DNA of 64,000 bases, from assembly GCA_012797975.1 (NCBI GenBank), contig JAAZOD010000025.1, forward strand, positions 62,001-126,000, in the 5' to 3' direction. The notes under the pieces were generated by a model. That model did not search any database. It was not told where the DNA came from and was given only the letters and a program-made list of their open reading frames with translations. Origin of the DNA: Pelolinea sp. (GTDB taxonomy: Bacteria > Chloroflexota > Anaerolineae > Anaerolineales > Anaerolineaceae). Numbering within the stretch: the first letter of the stretch is position 1; every line of letters starts with the position of its first letter. Made by a program: the position numbers and the translations under genes. Below are positions 8,010 through 15,875 of this stretch, one piece after another.

Positions 8010-10466
8010 ATGTCCATATCAAAAACACCACGCTATATTCCGGCCAACATTGAGCCAAAATGGCAAAGGAAATGGGAAGCGGATGGGCTGTATCATTCTG
8101 ATATCGACCCCGAGAAGAAAAAATATTATGCGTTGACCATGTTGCCGTACCCCTCAGGGAATCTGCATATCGGTCACTGGTATGCCATGACCCCATCCGA
8201 TGCACGCGCCCGTTACCTGCGCATGAACGGCTATAATGTGCTCTTTCCCATGGGCTTCGATGCGTTCGGGCTGCCTGCCGAAAATGCGGCTATCAAGCAT
8301 AATATCCATCCCAAGCAATGGACCTATGACAACATTGCCCACATGCGCGAACAGATGCGTAGCATGGGCAACATGTTCGACTGGCGTAGAGAAGCGATCT
8401 CATCCGATCCGAAATATTACCGCTGGACGCAGTGGTTTTTCATTCAATTATTAAAAAACGAGCTGGCATACCGCCAGAAATCACTGGTGGATTGGTGCCC
8501 CAAATGCAACACTACCCTGGCGCGTGAACAGGTGGTGGGGGAGGACCGCCATTGCGAACGCTGCCATACACCTGTGGTAAAAAAAGAACTGGAGCAGTGG
8601 TTCTTCCGCATCACACGCTATGCCGATGAGTTGCTCGACTTCACGGACATCGATTGGCCGGAGCCGGTGAAGGTGCTACAAACCAACTGGATCGGCCGCT
8701 CGGAAGGCGCTTCGGTGGTTTTCCACACTGAGCAGGGCGACCCGATCGAGATCTTTACCACCCGCCCTGATACACTGTGGGGGGCGACCTTCATGGTGCT
8801 GGCCCCCGAGCATCCCTTATTGAAAAAGATTACCAGCCCCGAGCAAAAGACCCAGGTGGAAGCGTATGTTGCAGAAACCATCCGTCAAACCGATATCCAG
8901 CGTGAGGCCACGGATAAGGAAAAGACCGGGGTGTTTACCGGCGGATATGCCATCAATCCGGTGAACAACGAGCGCATTCCCATTTGGGTGGCGGATTATG
9001 TGTTGATGACTTATGGAACGGGCGCCATTATGGCAGTTCCGGCTCACGACCAGCGCGATTTTGAGTTCGCGCGCAAGTTCGGCCTGGAAGTGCGGGTGGT
9101 CATCCAGCCCCCGGATATGCCGGCGCTGGATGGCGCGAACATGCCGGCTTCCGTGCCGGCACGTGGTACCATGGTCAACTCGGGCATACTGAACGGCACC
9201 CCTGCGGATGAAGCGTTCAGGCAGGCCATTCGTTTTGTGGAAGAAAAAGGATTTGGAAAAGGTGCGGTGAATTACCGGCTGCGCGACTGGTTGATCTCGC
9301 GTCAACGTTACTGGGGTGCCCCAATCCCCGTGCTGTACTGCGAGAAGTGCGGCGTGGTGCCCGTCCCGGATGAAGACCTGCCGGTATTATTGCCGGATGA
9401 TGTGGAATGGAAACCGACTGGTGAAAGCCCGCTGAAGCTGCATCCCACCTGGCGTTTCACCACCTGCCCGCAGTGCGGTGGCAAAGCCGAACGTGAAACG
9501 GACACCATGGATACTTTCATGTGCTCCTCTTGGTATCATCTGCGCTACCTCAGCCCGGATGAAGAGAATGCACCTTTCAATCAGGAAGAATACGATTACT
9601 GGATGCCGGTGGATACCTATACGGGTGGCGTGGAACATGCCACCATGCATTTGATGTACACGCGCTTCTTCCATAAGGCGTTCCGCGATTTGGGTGTGGT
9701 GAAGGGGAATGAACCGATGCTGCAGTTGCGCAACCAGGGTCAGATCCTCGGCCCGGACGGGCAGCGCATGAGCAAATCGCGCGGCAACGTGGTCGACCCG
9801 GATAAGCAGGTGCAGTTGTACGGCGCCGATACGGTGCGCGCTTTCCTGATGTTCGGCTACCGTTGGGCAGAAGGAGGGCCCTGGGAACCGGGCAACATCA
9901 CCGGGGTGCAACGCTGGCTGAATCGCGTTTGGAACATTTTCCTGGATGAACCGCAGGTGGGAAATTTCGATGAAGCCGGAGCCAAATTATTGCGCCGCAA
10001 ATTGCACCAGACGCTGAAAGCGGTGACCCGTGATTATGAACAGTTCGAGTTCAACACGGTCGTTTCCGGGTTGATGGAACTTTCCAACACGTTGCAGGAG
10101 GCGCGTGCTGAAGGCGCTTCCGCCGCTCCGGTTTGGAAGGAAGCTACCAGCATCTATTTGCGCATGCTGGCACCCATCTGCCCGCATATTGCGGAAGAGA
10201 TCTGGGAACGCTTGGGCTTGCCTTATTCCATTCATACTCAGCGCTGGCCGCAGGTGGATGAGCAGGCCACGCAAGAAGAAGAGATTACTATTGTGTTGCA
10301 GGTGAATGGAAAACTACGTGATAAATTGATGGTGCCGGTGAACTGCAGCGAAGAACGCATCAAGGAGCTGGCACTGGCAAACGAGACCGTGCAGAGATTT
10401 CTGGAAGGGGCTGTGCCACGCAAGGTGATCTATGTGCCGGGCAAACTGGTGAATATCGTGCGCTAG
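8010..10466 (+). CDS. leuS: Leucyl-tRNA synthetase
   Basis: Class I synthetase charging tRNA-Leu, 818 residues, a normal bacterial length. Visible: HIGH box in PYPSGNLHIGHW (~residue 53), zinc-binding CPKCNTTLAREQVVG...CERC, the CP1 editing domain with TTRPDTLWGATFMVLAPEHP and GTGAIMAVPAHDQRDFEFA, and the KMSKS-type loop RMSKSRGN (~586). The C-terminus carries the tRNA-binding domain. I use the ATG at 8010 with AAGGAAG 5 bases upstream; an in-frame GTG at 8004 is an alternative. Expression is under the T-box leader just upstream. Confidence 0.97.
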   Translation: MSISKTPRYIPANIEPKWQRKWEADGLYHSDIDPEKKKYYALTMLPYPSGNLHIGHWYAMTPSDARARYLRMNGYNVLFPMGFDAFGLPAENAAIKHNIHPKQWTYDNIAHMREQMRSMGNMFDWRREAISSDPKYYRWTQWFFIQLLKNELAYRQKSLVDWCPKCNTTLAREQVVGEDRHCERCHTPVVKKELEQWFFRITRYADELLDFTDIDWPEPVKVLQTNWIGRSEGASVVFHTEQGDPIEIFTTRPDTLWGATFMVLAPEHPLLKKITSPEQKTQVEAYVAETIRQTDIQREATDKEKTGVFTGGYAINPVNNERIPIWVADYVLMTYGTGAIMAVPAHDQRDFEFARKFGLEVRVVIQPPDMPALDGANMPASVPARGTMVNSGILNGTPADEAFRQAIRFVEEKGFGKGAVNYRLRDWLISRQRYWGAPIPVLYCEKCGVVPVPDEDLPVLLPDDVEWKPTGESPLKLHPTWRFTTCPQCGGKAERETDTMDTFMCSSWYHLRYLSPDEENAPFNQEEYDYWMPVDTYTGGVEHATMHLMYTRFFHKAFRDLGVVKGNEPMLQLRNQGQILGPDGQRMSKSRGNVVDPDKQVQLYGADTVRAFLMFGYRWAEGGPWEPGNITGVQRWLNRVWNIFLDEPQVGNFDEAGAKLLRRKLHQTLKAVTRDYEQFEFNTVVSGLMELSNTLQEARAEGASAAPVWKEATSIYLRMLAPICPHIAEEIWERLGLPYSIHTQRWPQVDEQATQEEEITIVLQVNGKLRDKLMVPVNCSEERIKELALANETVQRFLEGAVPRKVIYVPGKLVNIVR

Positions 10467-10481
10467 CGAAATTGATTGAAG

Positions 10482-10513
10482 AGCAGATGCCAAAACGGCA
10501 TCTGCTTTCTTTT
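10482..10513 (+). terminator. Intrinsic terminator after leuS
   Basis: Stem AGCAGATGCC (10482-10491), loop AAAAC, GGCATCTGCT (10497-10506), followed by TTCTTTT. The stem is perfect over 10 bp. Confidence 0.9.
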
Positions 10514-10534
10514 ATGGAAGAAAATTCAAGATCA

Positions 10535-10632
10535 TTTCACATTAGTGCGGGTTTTGCACTTGACTTCCTCCTTGGTGCTCTCTATAATACAATAGTGAGT
10601 TAGAAAAGATATTATCATTCACAATAGTGAAT
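10535..10632 (+). promoter_or_regulatory. Three operator-like copies of a CACAATAGTGA element
   Basis: Three related sites bracket the promoter: TTTCACATTAGTG at 10535-10547, ACAATAGTGAGTTA at 10589-10602 and ATTCACAATAGTGAAT at 10617-10632. The last is a perfect inverted repeat (ATTCAC, AATA, GTGAAT). The second and third lie 32 bp apart, about three helical turns. The arrangement suggests a repressor that blocks initiation; the SorC-type regulator encoded at the end of this operon is the natural candidate (inference). Confidence 0.55.
10560..10588 (+). promoter_or_regulatory. Sigma70 promoter of the corrinoid/PTS operon
   Basis: TTGACT at 10560-10565, 17-base spacer, TATAAT at 10583-10588. 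This is close to consensus. A ~70-base leader precedes the first gene, which has a CCGGAG ribosome site. Confidence 0.85.
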
Positions 10633-10663
10633 TAATAGAATTCATTTTTCAACCGGAGAATTT

Positions 10664-11305
10664 ATGGGAATTCCTCAAAGCGATATCTATACCGCCATTT
10701 TGGAAGGAGACGAAACCACGGTAACAGAGCAGGTGGAAAAAGCGCTTCAAATGGGGATTCCTGCTGGAGTGCTTCTCAATGAAACGCTGATCCCTGCCAT
10801 GGCCGAAGTGGGGGACCTGTTTGAAAAAGGGGAATATTTTGTCCCGGAAATGCTGATTGCGGCGCGCGCCATGAAAGCCGGATTATCAATTTTGAAACCC
10901 CTACTGGCTGAAGCAAAAGCAGAAACCAATGGAAAGATCGCCATCGGAACGGTGAAGGGTGATCTGCATGACATTGGAAAGAACTTGGTCACCATTATGC
11001 TGGAAGGGGCCGGTTTTGAAGTGCTCGACTTGGGCGTGGATGTTCCTGCAGAAAGATTTGTGGAGGTCATCGAAAAAGAACATGTGGATATGGTTGCCAT
11101 GTCTGCCTTGTTGACCACAACCATGGTGAACATTGAAATGACCATGAAAATGATCGGAGAGAAAGGGCTGCGCGATAAAGTGAAGATTATGGTCGGCGGA
11201 GCTCCTCTTACCAGAGAATACGCGCGGAGCATTGGAGCGGATGGATTTGCTGCCGATGCCAGCCAGGCAGCCAAAGAAGCGCTTGTTTTGCTGGGTGGTA
11301 AATAG
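10664..11305 (+). CDS. Corrinoid protein (MtaC/MtbC family), methyl carrier
   Basis: 213-residue corrinoid protein. Residues ~1-85 form the helical cap domain (PAMAEVGDLFEKGEYFVPEML), and ~90-213 the B12-binding Rossmann domain with GDLHDIGKN (the DxHxxG motif; H102 is the expected lower cobalt ligand). Such proteins carry a methyl group on cobalamin between a substrate-specific methyltransferase and a second methyltransferase acting on a thiol or folate. It closely resembles the mtaC product at 20434 with the same His position, so the two are paralogues. As first gene of a PTS operon, its methyl donor could be something the PTS imports (inference). Confidence 0.92.
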   Translation: MGIPQSDIYTAILEGDETTVTEQVEKALQMGIPAGVLLNETLIPAMAEVGDLFEKGEYFVPEMLIAARAMKAGLSILKPLLAEAKAETNGKIAIGTVKGDLHDIGKNLVTIMLEGAGFEVLDLGVDVPAERFVEVIEKEHVDMVAMSALLTTTMVNIEMTMKMIGEKGLRDKVKIMVGGAPLTREYARSIGADGFAADASQAAKEALVLLGGK

Positions 11306-11374
11306 AGAGAGAATGGGGCTTTGAGACCGGATTTGAAAGCAATCAAACATACCGAAGAACGTGGAGCAGCTATC

Positions 11375-12529
11375 TTGGAACAGTATTCATCACGTAAAAG
11401 AGTTGAACTGGCCATTCACCACCAGGAACCGGACCGGGTCCCCATTTCTTTGGGTGGTTCAGCGAACCATCTTACAGAGAATTTATACCGGGCTTTGAGA
11501 GAGCATTTTGGTTTTCAAGATACGGGCAGGCGCACCCTGGTCGGGTTTTATTCCACCCCCGATTACAACCCCCTGCTGGATTGTCTGGGAACGGATATGC
11601 GCTTTTTGCATCTGCGGCCGGTCAATTCTTTCATCATGAATGAAATAGGTCCGAACTTCAAACCGTTCGTGGATGAATGGGGATTGCGGCATGAACTGCT
11701 CTCCGGGTACTACAACCTAGGCGGTGAACCGCTCGGCCACTTGGAAAGCATTGCCGACATCGAAAAATATCCTTGGCCTGACCCCAATCTGCCTGAGCGT
11801 GTGGCAGGACTGCGTGAGGAAGCGGAGAAGCTGTTCAATTTCACGGATTATTCCCTGGTGGGGCATCGACCGGTGTATGGAAATGCCTGGGAAATGTCGC
11901 GCTTTTTGTTGGGGGTTGAGAAGGCGCTTCTCATGACAGCCAAAGATAGGAAGTTATTTGAAGCGTTTTTTGATAAACTGAGCGATGTGCTGGATGGGTT
12001 CTATGCGGTGTTCCTGGACGCTGTCGGCCCCTATATCCAGATCGTGGAAATGGCCGAAGACCTGGGCACGAATAACGGACCTATGCTGAATCCCAAATTT
12101 TATCGAGAAGTCATGTGGCCTTATCATCGCAGAACCATTGAGCGCATCAAGAAAAAAGCCCCGCATGTAAAAGTTATGCTGCATTGCGATGGCGCGATCC
12201 GCCGCTTCATCCCCGACCTGATCGACGCCGGTTTTGATATCCTGAATCCCATTGAGTCGAATTTGGTGGGCATGGAGCCGGCCGGCTTGAAAAACGATTT
12301 TGGAAAAGACCTGGTCTTCATGGGTGGGGTGGATCTGGTGAAAGTGTTGACCCGCGGGAACCGCACGGATATTCAAAACGAGATCCGCAGTCGTGTGAAT
12401 GAAATGGGCAAAGGCGGCGGGTATATTTTGGCTCCGTCGCACAATTTTACGAATGACGTACCGTTGGAAAACTTGCTGTCGTTCTTTGAGGAAGGAAAGA
12501 ACCTTGGGGTTTATCCACTGGAAGGGTGA
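11375..12529 (+). CDS. Uroporphyrinogen decarboxylase (UroD)-family, methyltransferase-like protein
   Basis: 384-residue TIM-barrel protein of the UroD/MtaA/CmuA superfamily. It starts with the typical SRKRVELAIHHQEPDRVPI segment and has the C-terminal VMLHCDGAIRRFIPDLIDAGFDILNPIE stretch. Methylcobalamin:thiol methyltransferases of this family use a zinc HxC motif; here the site reads H270-C-D-G, so the Cys is shifted by one and the HxC pattern is not intact. True heme-pathway decarboxylation is unlikely given its place next to a corrinoid protein. No ATG is available; I chose TTG at 11375 with GGAG 8 bases upstream, with TTG at 11321 as an alternative. Likely partner: the adjacent corrinoid protein. 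Confidence 0.82.
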   Translation: MEQYSSRKRVELAIHHQEPDRVPISLGGSANHLTENLYRALREHFGFQDTGRRTLVGFYSTPDYNPLLDCLGTDMRFLHLRPVNSFIMNEIGPNFKPFVDEWGLRHELLSGYYNLGGEPLGHLESIADIEKYPWPDPNLPERVAGLREEAEKLFNFTDYSLVGHRPVYGNAWEMSRFLLGVEKALLMTAKDRKLFEAFFDKLSDVLDGFYAVFLDAVGPYIQIVEMAEDLGTNNGPMLNPKFYREVMWPYHRRTIERIKKKAPHVKVMLHCDGAIRRFIPDLIDAGFDILNPIESNLVGMEPAGLKNDFGKDLVFMGGVDLVKVLTRGNRTDIQNEIRSRVNEMGKGGGYILAPSHNFTNDVPLENLLSFFEEGKNLGVYPLEG

Positions 12530-12538
12530 GGGTAAGCG

Positions 12539-13201
12539 ATGAAACTGGAACAGCTTCGCAGTGAGGTGCTGCAAACCGCTCTTGATCTGGCAAAATTTGG
12601 CCTGGTTTGGATGGCCGGTGGAACGGCCTGTGCCAGGGATCCGCACAGTGGGCTGGTGGTGATGACCCCCAGCGGGTTGGCGTACGATACGTTGCAGCCG
12701 GAAGATATGGTATTGCTGAATTTGCAGGGTGAAGTGGTGGAAGGGCATTATAAGCCTTCCTGTGCCAGTGAATTGTGGCTGCGTTTCTTCCGCAGACGGC
12801 CGGACCTGAATGCATTGGTTCACACTCATTCCTGTTATGCCACTGCGTTTTCTGTTGCTAATCAGCCCATTCCCATGATCACCGAAACACAGGCTGATTG
12901 GTTTGGAATGCCCATTCCGGTGGCGGCCTATGCCCATGTGGAGGACGAAGCGTTCCTCACAGCGCCGGTGGAGGCATTGGGCAGCGGATTTGGGGTCTTG
13001 TTGGGTCGGCACGGCGTATTGACCTTTGGAAAAAATCTGCACGATGCCCTTGAACGGGCGTTGACCCTCGAAGAAGCGGCCAAAACGTATGCGGTGGCAA
13101 AGGTGATTGGCGTTCCCGAACTTTTTTCAGAAGAAGAAGCCCAACGTTCCTTTGATTTTTATCATCACCGGTACGGCCAACCGAAGGAAAAGAAAGCATA
13201 A
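12539..13201 (+). CDS. Class II aldolase/adducin-family protein
   Basis: 220-residue zinc-dependent enzyme of the family holding fuculose-1-phosphate aldolase, ribulose-5-phosphate 4-epimerase and methylthioribulose-1-phosphate dehydratase. Zinc ligands visible are H95 and H97 (VHTHSCYATAF) and H158 (LLGRHGVLTFG); MTPSGLAYD is the usual phosphate-binding loop. The normal GNxSxRD motif is changed to GGTACARD (residues ~27-34), which may alter substrate choice. It ends one base before the PTS IIA start. In this operon it probably cleaves or rearranges a phosphorylated sugar delivered by the PTS (inference). Confidence 0.85.
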   Translation: MKLEQLRSEVLQTALDLAKFGLVWMAGGTACARDPHSGLVVMTPSGLAYDTLQPEDMVLLNLQGEVVEGHYKPSCASELWLRFFRRRPDLNALVHTHSCYATAFSVANQPIPMITETQADWFGMPIPVAAYAHVEDEAFLTAPVEALGSGFGVLLGRHGVLTFGKNLHDALERALTLEEAAKTYAVAKVIGVPELFSEEEAQRSFDFYHHRYGQPKEKKA

Positions 13202-13660
13202 ATGTTCAAGATCGATGAAAGTTTCCTTTTATTGGATGTTGATGTGCTCAACGCAGAAGAGCTGATCCGCGTTCTTTGTGCAAAGCTCGAAGCTGCCGGC
13301 TGCATTACCTCTGCCTATGTCCACGCCGTTTTGGCGCGGGAGGGAAAATACCCCACCGGCTTGCCCACCAAACCATTTTGTGTGGCTTTGCCGCACGGGG
13401 AAATGGAGGGCGTGAAAGAATCGGCCCTGGCTTTTGCACGCCTGAACGAACCGGTGGTTTTCAGAAACATGGCGAACAGGGACGAATCATTGGAAGTGAA
13501 AATGGTCTTTCTATTGGCAAATAACGAAGCGAAAAATCAAGTAACAGCATTGCGCCGTTTATCGGATATGTTCGGTGAACCAGGGCAGTTGTCTCACCTG
13601 GAAATATTGAAAGAACCAATTGAGGTTTCAAGGATGTTGATGGATATTTTGAGCGAATAA
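13202..13660 (+). CDS. PTS system EIIA component, fructose/galactitol type
   Basis: 152-residue cytoplasmic phosphocarrier. It has the PTS EIIA type-2 fold signature, with the phosphorylation site H65 in VALPHGE and the preceding REGKYPTGLPTKPFCVALPH stretch. It takes phosphate from HPr and passes it to the IIB encoded next. The start codon directly follows the aldolase stop (TAA ATG), so translation is coupled. No EI or HPr gene is visible in this window. Closest in style to GatA; substrate not determined by sequence. Confidence 0.93.
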   Translation: MFKIDESFLLLDVDVLNAEELIRVLCAKLEAAGCITSAYVHAVLAREGKYPTGLPTKPFCVALPHGEMEGVKESALAFARLNEPVVFRNMANRDESLEVKMVFLLANNEAKNQVTALRRLSDMFGEPGQLSHLEILKEPIEVSRMLMDILSE

Positions 13661-13718
13661 AAGCAAAAGGAGGTCATGGAAAAACACATAGAAAAGTCAA
13701 GGAAAGGAGAAAAAAGAA

Positions 13719-14021
13719 TTGAGCTATAGAATCGTTGTTGCTTGCGGAGCAGGGATCAACACTTCAACACTTGGCGAAGATATGATCCGTGAGCGGCTAA
13801 GCAAGGAGGGGCGAGGGGATGTGGAAGTGATCCATGTCCTTATGTCCAATATTGAAGCATACGAAGACAATATGGATATCTTGGTTTCCATGCAACAGGT
13901 GTATCGAGAATTCAAATGCCCGGTAGTTATCGGTTTGCCATTCCTGATCGGGACAAAAGCTGAAAAAGAAGAATTATTGAACAAAATTATGGAGCTGGTG
14001 AGAAACCTGAATAAGAAATAG
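13719..14021 (+). CDS. PTS system EIIB component, galactitol type
   Basis: 100-residue IIB protein, GatB-like. The phosphocysteine is C9 in RIVVACGAGINTST, followed by the Rossmann-like fold typical of IIB. It relays phosphate from IIA to the sugar bound in IIC. The start is a TTG at 13719 preceded by AAAGGAGA, a strong ribosome site, and no ATG is available. A 58-base A-rich stretch separates it from IIA. Confidence 0.92.
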   Translation: MSYRIVVACGAGINTSTLGEDMIRERLSKEGRGDVEVIHVLMSNIEAYEDNMDILVSMQQVYREFKCPVVIGLPFLIGTKAEKEELLNKIMELVRNLNKK

Positions 14022-14064
14022 CCTGGAAAAAATAAAGGTCCATACTTAAAAAAGGAGATAATCA

Positions 14065-15342
14065 ATGGAATTCATTAAAACAGCAGTTTCATGGTTCTTG
14101 GGATTAGGTTCTACGGTCATCGTGCCGGTCGTATTGTTGATCTTGGGCTTTGCGTTTAAAGTAGAAGCCAAGAAAACAATCCGCGGCGCTCTCATGACCG
14201 GTGTCGGTCTGGCAGGCCTGTTCCTCATCGTTGACTTGATCGTTGCTGCTTTACAACCCGCTGTGGCAGCAATGGCAACCCGCTTGGGATTAAGCCTGAC
14301 CTTGGTTGATGTGAACTGGGCTGATGCAGGCATTGCCTGGGGTTGGCCTGGTGTGGCAGGTGTTCTGCTGATCAACCTGGCAGTCAACGCGATCCTGATT
14401 TCACTCAAACTCACCAAGACTTTGTGGGTTGATATCTGGTCGTACTGGCATGGTTCGGCATTGGCCGGGTTCGTATGGGCATTGACCGGCAATGTATGGT
14501 GGGGTATCGTGGCCGGTGTTGCTTACCTGACCATCGGCGGTTTCCTGGGCGATTGGACGGCCAAGGATATTCAGGAATTCCATGGCATGCCCGGTATCAG
14601 CGTTCCCTGCGGAACTACCGTACAGGCCGGCGCTTTCGCAAAAATCATCACCCCTATCCTGGATAAGATTCCTGGATTCAAATCGAAAGATTCATCGGCT
14701 GATACGATTCGAAAGAAAACTGGCTTATTGGGCGAACCCGTTGTGTTGGGTGCGGTGCTGGGGATCGTGATCGGTATTGCGGCTGGCTACAACGTGCAGA
14801 AGATTTTGGGACTGGCGATGCAGGTGGCCACTATGATGGTTGTGCTGCCCCGCATGGTTTCCATCATCTCCGAAGGCCTTATTCCGATTGCTCAGGGCAT
14901 CATCAGCTTCATGCGTGAAAAATTCAACAATCGTGAGATCTATGTCGCCGTCGATTGCGCGGTCACCCTTGGCCACCCCTCTGTCATGGCCTCAACCGTG
15001 ATCTTGTACATCGTTGCCATTCTTCTGGCTGCCATCCTGCCCGGGAATAAATTGCTCCCCATCGCTTCCCTGGCCGTGATTCCCTTCTGGGTTGGTTCGG
15101 TTGTTCCCTATACCAAGGGCAATGTATGGAAGACCGTTTTAGTCATGGCATTGTATATGATCCCGATCCTCTATATTGCCAGCGCAGTTGCCCCTGTACA
15201 AACTCAGGCATACAGCATGATGGGTCAATACACCGATCAGATCGCAAGCGGTACCTTATTGGGCTCTTTCGATATGGGCGGCGATCCGCTTGGTTTCCTC
15301 ATTCAGAATATCATGCGTTTATTCGGTCTGAGCGTTCTGTAA
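14065..15342 (+). CDS. PTS system galactitol-type EIIC permease
   Basis: 425-residue integral membrane protein with about 9-11 hydrophobic segments starting with WFLGLGSTVIVPVVLLILGFAF. The GatC family pattern is clear: FKVEAKKTIRGALMTGVGLAG near the N-terminus, then WADAGIAWGWPG, and DCAVTLGHPSVMA in the second half. It would import and phosphorylate a polyol or related sugar. Strong AAGGAG ribosome site. Because the neighbours are corrinoid and methyltransferase-like proteins, the substrate may be something other than galactitol, for example an O-methylated polyol (inference). Confidence 0.92.
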   Translation: MEFIKTAVSWFLGLGSTVIVPVVLLILGFAFKVEAKKTIRGALMTGVGLAGLFLIVDLIVAALQPAVAAMATRLGLSLTLVDVNWADAGIAWGWPGVAGVLLINLAVNAILISLKLTKTLWVDIWSYWHGSALAGFVWALTGNVWWGIVAGVAYLTIGGFLGDWTAKDIQEFHGMPGISVPCGTTVQAGAFAKIITPILDKIPGFKSKDSSADTIRKKTGLLGEPVVLGAVLGIVIGIAAGYNVQKILGLAMQVATMMVVLPRMVSIISEGLIPIAQGIISFMREKFNNREIYVAVDCAVTLGHPSVMASTVILYIVAILLAAILPGNKLLPIASLAVIPFWVGSVVPYTKGNVWKTVLVMALYMIPILYIASAVAPVQTQAYSMMGQYTDQIASGTLLGSFDMGGDPLGFLIQNIMRLFGLSVL

Positions 15343-15357
15343 ACCGCAATGTCAATC

Positions 15358-15430
15358 CTTGTTTGTTGAATTACAAACAAGATGGCTGCAAGTTGGGAGT
15401 GGGATTTCAATCTCATTTCCCAACTTGCAG
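15358..15430 (+). other. Two tandem RNA hairpins between PTS IIC and the next gene
   Basis: Hairpin 1: CTTGTTTGT (15358-15366), loop TGAATT, ACAAACAAG (15373-15381). Hairpin 2: CTGCAAGTTGGGA (15386-15398) with TCCCAACTTGCAG (15418-15430), extendable inward through GU pairs. Neither has a T-tract, so they look like processing or stability elements, or an attenuator, rather than a simple terminator. Confidence 0.65.
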
Positions 15431-15518
15431 GGGATTTAGACAAAGGTGGTGGAAAATATTATAGAATGGTGTGAGAGCAAGATGCCATCACCACCAACGG
15501 TTTGGGATTGGATTTTCT

Positions 15519-15851
15519 ATGCACAATTTTCATGTTTGCGTATTGGGGGGTTCCTGCGGCAACCGCATGTTCATCATCGCTGATCATCTCTCTGAACTGT
15601 TTGCACAAAAGGGATATGATTGCAGAGTGACCGCGATCAGCGTTTGGGAGTGTTTCACCTTTCCACCGACTGCAGATCTTTTGCTGCAGCTTTTACCTGC
15701 TTACAAAGATGAAGATGTGGAGTGCCCGACCATCAATATTCGTCCGTTCCTGCAAGATATCAATGACCCTGCCACCCTTCAGGCGATCTATTCCGTGATC
15801 GAAGAAAGAACTGCTTGCGCGGCTCTGCCGGCGGTACCTGCCAATCGATAA
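15519..15851 (+). CDS. Small PTS IIB-like protein
   Basis: 110-residue protein of uncertain family. It begins HVCVLGGSCGNRMFIIADHLSELFAQKGYDCRVTA, which reads like a IIB P-loop (beta strand, Cys-containing loop, helix) with C13 where the phosphocysteine would be, though the usual CGxGxxTS is GSCGNRM. It follows the true GatA, GatB and GatC-type genes, so it may be a second or regulatory IIB. The ATG at 15519 has only a weak GGA upstream; an in-frame GTG at 15471 would add 16 residues. It may be unrelated to PTS. Confidence 0.6.
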   Translation: MHNFHVCVLGGSCGNRMFIIADHLSELFAQKGYDCRVTAISVWECFTFPPTADLLLQLLPAYKDEDVECPTINIRPFLQDINDPATLQAIYSVIEERTACAALPAVPANR

Positions 15852-15875
15852 GTTTGAAGGAAGTTGCTTTTCACT

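Noticed and set aside
11954-13042. 362-codon open frame on the minus strand across the UroD and aldolase genes
   Set aside because: Antisense to two well-supported genes, no family motif, biased composition typical of a shadow frame.
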